Positions 59,810-64,000 of a DNA stretch of 64,000 bases are shown piece by piece (within the stretch, counting starts at the first letter, position 1; each line of letters starts with the position of its first letter). The notes under the pieces are model-generated. The model had not been told where the DNA came from. It was given only the letters and a program-made list of their open reading frames with translations, and searched no databases. Both the position numbers and the translations under genes were made by a program. Origin of the DNA: Spongilla lacustris (lineage: Eukaryota > Porifera > Demospongiae > Spongillida > Spongillidae). The stretch is taken from NCBI GenBank assembly GCA_949361645.1, contig OX442419.1, positions 2,763,459-2,827,458 of the forward strand, read 5' to 3'.

Positions 59810-60800
59810 TCTCGACCGCAGTAACAGCAGACGTCTCATTCCACCATACGCCTTCCTCCTGGCCTTGCAGCCCCCTTTCTTCCTCATATTAATGCAACAC
59901 ACAGTGTCTCTCATACTATGGAGCAGCTGCCTGCAAAATATCAGCTGCTGTCATCGACATCACATCCATCTTAGATGGAAAATCAGAAAAGGCTTGGCTG
60001 AGGCTCTTCATATGGCCAAAGCGTGTTCTTTCCTCCCTAAAAAGTAAAGGCCGCCACTTGAAGCATAACCCGATCAAAGTATTGTGTGATCTTTGGACAA
60101 AGAATGAGTTCAGTACTTTTTGGAACCTTGTGGTGACCAATTCCCATAATGCCCCATCACAGCAGAAGCCAGAAAACCCATAGAATTTCCTTAGGTAAGA
60201 CTGGTTTGCATTGAAAACACTTCTATCTGATGGGCTAGCTTCCACTGCTCAAATCAAACACCCTAGCTCTCCTTCACCAACTCCTCCAGATTTTCCTTGG
60301 ATTCCACTCTCACTAAGCCCTGATTTCTACCTCCTACCCATCCTTTACTCCTTCCCGAAGGGCACTGTTGCTGCAAAGTGCTTGTGCCCTTCAGTTTAGT
60401 GTAGTGTAGCCAGTTCACATGGCATAGAAAAAGTGGTTCACGGGGTCCAAAAATGTACTGAAGAATACTGGGGTGATAAAGATTTTGTTGTGCTGAAAGC
60501 AGATATCAGGTATGGAATGCTTTCAACCTTATTCCCAGGCATGTTCTTCTTTCTGAATGCTCCGTGTTTTTTTCCAGAACGCCTCCCATTGGCAAGTTGG
60601 TGTTATGGTTCACATCCTTATCTGTGGTACCCCAGGAAACCTCACTTCAGAGGCAGATGTGCAACAGGGAGATCCATTAGGCCATTTGCTTTTTGCTTTG
60701 GTTCTGCACAAGGTCATTGCTGCTATTGATGCAGCTGATGATTGCCTTTGTCTCATCCTTCAGGCCTGCATGGTACTTGGATGATGGGGTGCTAATGAGC
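59810..60800 (+). pseudogene. R2-like LINE RT fragment
   Basis: Broken frames read in order. SFPKGTVAAKC near 60350 and VLKADIR near 60493 are RT fingers motifs. GVMVHILICGTPGNLTSEADVQ then QQGDPLGHLLFALVLHKVI lies near 60600-60730. WYLDDGVL at about 60767-60790 is the catalytic palm. Homology stops just after the LDDG motif. It is the same family as 45622-47079 but covers the complementary part. Stops and frameshifts show decay. Confidence 0.7.
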
Positions 60801-61405
60801 AGTTGATATAAGATATGAGTACTTGAACTTTTTCAGGTCCTCTGCCTGACTGGCAACAGCACCTGCTGCCATGGTCATAGGTGTCAGAGCATGTGGTGTC
60901 CCAAACAAAAAGGTAAATGAACATTTTCATACCATAAAAGCAATATTAATCAGTACACACCTCAAAAATGTGTGCATCTCCCCTGGTTTTAAACCACTTT
61001 GCAAAACTAGCATGGTATAAGGGACAACTGAATAGCAAGCACTTCAACAGTTTGACAACAGACATGGAAATAACAGCTGCTTCCCATTTGCCGAAAATCT
61101 ATTTGCCAAGTCTGATCAATATGCTCCAATTGATATTCCTTTCAGGTAGCAATATTAACATAAGTAACCAATTTGAATGTAACGTGTTGTGTATTGCCAT
61201 GATCTCCTGTTAATTATTTTTATCTGGATAGTTCATTATAAGACACGTACACAGCAAGGTAGAGGTTAATTCATGCTAATGATTTAAGCAAACCATATCC
61301 CACTTGATGTATGCAAGGCGGTTGATTACATGTATATCATTGAGTGGAAATTGTGCACTTAATTTGTTTAGATTATTCTTATTGCAGGTGATCAAAATAA
61401 GTGCA

Positions 61406-61743
61406 CAATGGAAAATTCATGTATTGCCAGGTATAATACAATGGAGTTCAAACACCAAATGACATCACTTCAAATTCAATTTGCACATGTACCTACAAGT
61501 GGTTCAGTAGTCATTGACTAAATTTGTTTAGATTATTCTTTATTTGTTATATTGCAGTTGATCGAAATATGATCAACTGCAATATAACAAATAAAGAATA
61601 ATCTAAACAAATTAAGTGAATTTCAAATTAAGTTCAAATTACTGAACCACTTGTAGGTACATGTGCAAATTGAATTTGAAGTGATGTCATTTGGTGTTTG
61701 AACTCCATAATATTATACCTGGCAATACATGAATTGTCCATTG
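61406..61743. mobile_element. Palindromic MITE of about 338 bp
   Basis: Ends CAATGGAAAATTCATGTATT and its reverse complement. The arms extend to a centre at about 61570 (GTTGATCGAAATATGATCAAC). Part of the central sequence occurs again just outside the left end (61357-61405), suggesting a nested or repeated insertion. Confidence 0.8.
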
Positions 61744-61981
61744 ACACTCAAAATGGTGGACAATTTATTATATGAATTTTATTTTGGCATCATCCATGCC
61801 CATTCCTACTCCCATATGCATAGTGTACTCAAGTCAGCAGATAAAAAACTAAGCAGTTGATATGAATCAGATGGAGAAGTATAAAATAAATGATGGAGCT
61901 ACATGTATATCAACAGGGAGAATGGGGGAAATGTCATGCACCAATGAATATGAGACTTATACTCAGTATGCATGTAATTAC

Positions 61982-62149
61982 CTGTGTTCTTCTGTCTTGA
62001 GGTACACTGGTACGTTCAGCAGCTGAAGTTGTATCTACAGGATCATTTCCTCTCTCTTCTGTAACTTGTATTGTTCTGTCTTGAGGCGCATTAGTACATT
62101 CAGCAGCTGGAGTTGTATCTACAGGATTATTTCCTCTCTCTTCTGTAAC
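61982..62149 (-). CDS. Ankyrin gene B, exon with two 28-residue repeats
   Basis: Exactly 56 codons made of two 28-residue units, each starting VTEERGN and ending with PQDR and Gln. They differ at few positions. Low hydrophobicity suggests a disordered tail. Acceptor AATCAG, donor CAG/GTAATT. Confidence 0.7.
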
Positions 62150-63908
62150 CTGATTAGGAAAAGCAAAAATAATCACACGAAACCTGCCAATATTAATTGT
62201 ACAATTCAAGATACTAGTAAAATAGAATGGATAATGTAAAGGGAAAGAGCTGAATTCCTTAAACAGACATGATGTACAGTGATAATATGATCTAACTATT
62301 CAAGTACATGTACCAAAGTAGTGAAGTGTAATGTAATTGATGATTATGATGTCTTTCATTTCAATGAAGCAAACAAATAAAATATGTACATCATCACTGT
62401 TTCTGAACACAATAGGCCTACATGTATTAGTGTACTAAATTAATGTCATTCATCCATCTAGTTTGAATACATCTAAATGTACTGAGGACGCAATGAGTTT
62501 AATGGGAGAATAAAATGGGTATTTGGTATTAACTGCAAGCATATATACATGTACGTATTGACCTTAGATGCATATCGTATGGGCACTCACACTACGATTT
62601 ATCAACACCTTGTAGATTGTTAGTGATACTTGAAAAGTGCAAGCGTAATAAATCTTGCATGGCTATGAAAATTCTTGCATAAAAATATAACATCATTCAG
62701 CTACAGTGTATCCTACATGTATGTAGGTTTCCAGAATTTTCAACACATCGCCTCTATTTTGCTTCTTTGTTAGATCAATTGCAGTTTCTCCATCCTTGAT
62801 ACATGTGCAAGTGTAAATTAATTCAATTTGGTCATCTACAACAGTGTTACAAATGATGAGATAAAATCAATGACTTTACATGTACTTGTAAAATTTGACC
62901 CCTTGATGGATTTTTGCATTCAGCTTAATGTGCATCATAAAAAGCTACATGTATGTGGTTCCTTAGTTCTTGATGAGGCACTCTATGCTGATGATTGTTT
63001 GTTTTGGTGCATGTAATGATATTAAAAACCATGATGATTTTGCTGGACACTATCCTATACATGTATATTATACATATATTTAATACCGTAAAATAGAGGC
63101 AATGTGGTCGTGACAGTGATGTATCTTTTTCAACATACAGTATCTAATCTAAAGTAGATAACTGAAACTAATATGCATACGGAGCACAGACACCACAGGT
63201 TTTAATAAACCTTATAAGTTATTACCAACCCTGTATGTGAAGCACTATAGCCCTTTTAATTGAATTCTTATTCATATCAAGGTAAAATGTCATATAACAT
63301 CGCTACATGTGTACATCATTTACCTGTGTTTTATAGGTTGATAGGATCTTTACAACGTTGCTTCTATTTTCTTGATTTGCTAAATCCATTGCAGTTTTTC
63401 CATCCTTGTATTAATTAATGCACATGTATCATGGATACATACATGTTAGATAATTAATACTGCACTATGTAACATGTTAATGTAATTAGTGATTGATTTA
63501 ATTGCAGAATAATAGTAATCTACAACAGTGCTACAAATGATGAGGTAAAATCACAATGACTTTACATGTACATGTACTTGTAAAATTTGACCCCTTGATG
63601 GGTTAGCACACTCAGCTTGATGTGCATCATAAAAAGCTATGTGGTTCCTTACTTCTTGATGAGGCACTCTATGATGATGAATAATAATATACATGTAGAT
63701 TCTTTACTTTTGTTTGTGTTGGTGCATGTAATAATATAAAAAATCTTGATGATTTTGCTGGACACTGTCCCATACATGTATATTATACATATTTTTAATA
63801 CCGTACGTTGTTTTTGATGTTTGGTTGAATACAAGGATGCTTCAATAAACTGGAAATAACTTCACAATGACCGGCGGCTGCAGCATAATGTAATGCAGTA
63901 TTACCAAG
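61982..63908 (-). CDS. Second ankyrin gene (partial), four exons, 5' end beyond window
   Basis: Exons in transcript order: 63908-63807 (LGNTALHYAAAAGHC, full repeat), 63404-63324 (DGKTAMDLANQENR), 62794-62717 (DGETAIDLTKKQNR) and 62149-61982 (VTEERGN tandem repeats). All are phase 0 with AG/GT borders; the donor at 62717 (GTAGGA) is weaker. The order, full repeat then terminal half-repeats then a polar tail, resembles the end of ankyrin gene A, so the two are probably paralogues. The stop codon is not located; the frame stays open past 61982 only to 61934 if the intron is retained. The predicted role is protein binding; partners are unknown. Confidence 0.65.
62717..62794 (-). CDS. Ankyrin gene B, terminal-type repeat exon (copy 2)
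   Basis: 26 codons: DGETAIDLTKKQNRGDVLKI...ETYIH. A paralogue of the preceding exon created by local tandem duplication. Confidence 0.65.
63324..63404 (-). CDS. Ankyrin gene B, terminal-type repeat exon (copy 1)
   Basis: 27 codons: DGKTAMDLANQENRSNVVKI...STYKTQ. Donor CAG/GTAAAT. Confidence 0.75.
63807..63908 (-). CDS. Ankyrin gene B, full-repeat exon
   Basis: 34 codons, consensus-like repeat, acceptor CATAG and donor GTACGG. Confidence 0.8.
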
Positions 63909-64000
63909 CTATGGAAAATGAAAATTTAAATTCGGATGAGGAAATGCAACTTTAAATACAATTAATATACAATTAATATAAATACAAATATACAATTAAT

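Larger units (their letters stand above)
62700..63806. repeat. Tandem duplication spanning an exon and its intron
   Basis: The intron segment 62838-63090 (AAATTTGACCCCTTGATGG, GATGAGGCACTCTATG, TTTGCTGGACACT) recurs at 63520-63806. Each lies upstream, in minus-strand terms, of one of the two terminal-type ankyrin exons. Unit length is about 650-700 bp. Confidence 0.8.

Noticed and set aside
1..64000. tRNA, rRNA, CRISPR arrays or bacterial operons
   Set aside because: No cloverleaf with A/B boxes, rRNA motif or spaced direct-repeat array was seen. Tandem repeats here have no unique spacers.

Overview
This window looks like nuclear DNA of an animal. It is AT-rich, has spliced genes with GT/AG introns and is crowded with transposable elements and simple repeats. 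A lineage-expanded 7TM receptor family, an ankyrin gene with one repeat per exon, R2-type and Ty3/gypsy retroelements and many TACATGTA-rich spacers suggest a marine invertebrate. A demosponge is my best guess, but the sequence alone does not prove it. I saw no prokaryotic operon structure, CRISPR array, rRNA or tRNA.

Layout. 1-13 kb is repeat-dominated. It holds G-run repeats, one intact single-exon 7TM receptor gene (2528-3553, minus), a 2.1 kb DNA-transposon-like unit with a nested TA-flanked MITE, a long degenerate minisatellite, and a foldback element of about 860 bp. At 13.7-15.0 kb sits a compact gene with a TATA box, a short 5'UTR intron and a secreted metallo-beta-lactamase/ComEC-type protein. 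From 17.5 to 31 kb the DNA is segmentally duplicated. Block A (about 1.77-4.6 kb, receptor copy 1) recurs as A' (about 22.7-27.6 kb, copy 3). Block B (about 18.7-20.8 kb, retroelement debris next to receptor copy 2) recurs as B' (27.6-30.3 kb, next to copy 4). Copies 2, 3 and 4 are broken. Comparing A with A' and B with B' gives empty and filled insertion sites that delimit three mobile elements, one of them with terminal arrays of palindromic G-run units.

From 35.8 to 56.3 kb one minus-strand gene can be reconstructed from ten phase-0 exons of 93-108 nt, nearly all coding one ankyrin repeat each. They total 1014 nt, or 337 residues. Its introns contain a Ty3/gypsy remnant (42.1-44.3 kb), a 5'-truncated R2-like LINE with a CCHC zinc motif and restriction-like endonuclease (45.6-47.1 kb), and several MITE and foldback families. 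A second ankyrin gene on the same strand runs off the right edge (exons at 61.98-63.91 kb). It has an exon-level tandem duplication and an exon made of two 28-residue repeats.

Confident coding content is therefore small: one intact receptor, one secreted MBL-fold protein, one full ankyrin gene and part of another. Most of the rest is mobile-element debris. Homopolymeric G/C runs of 15-59 bases occur throughout and often lie at element ends.
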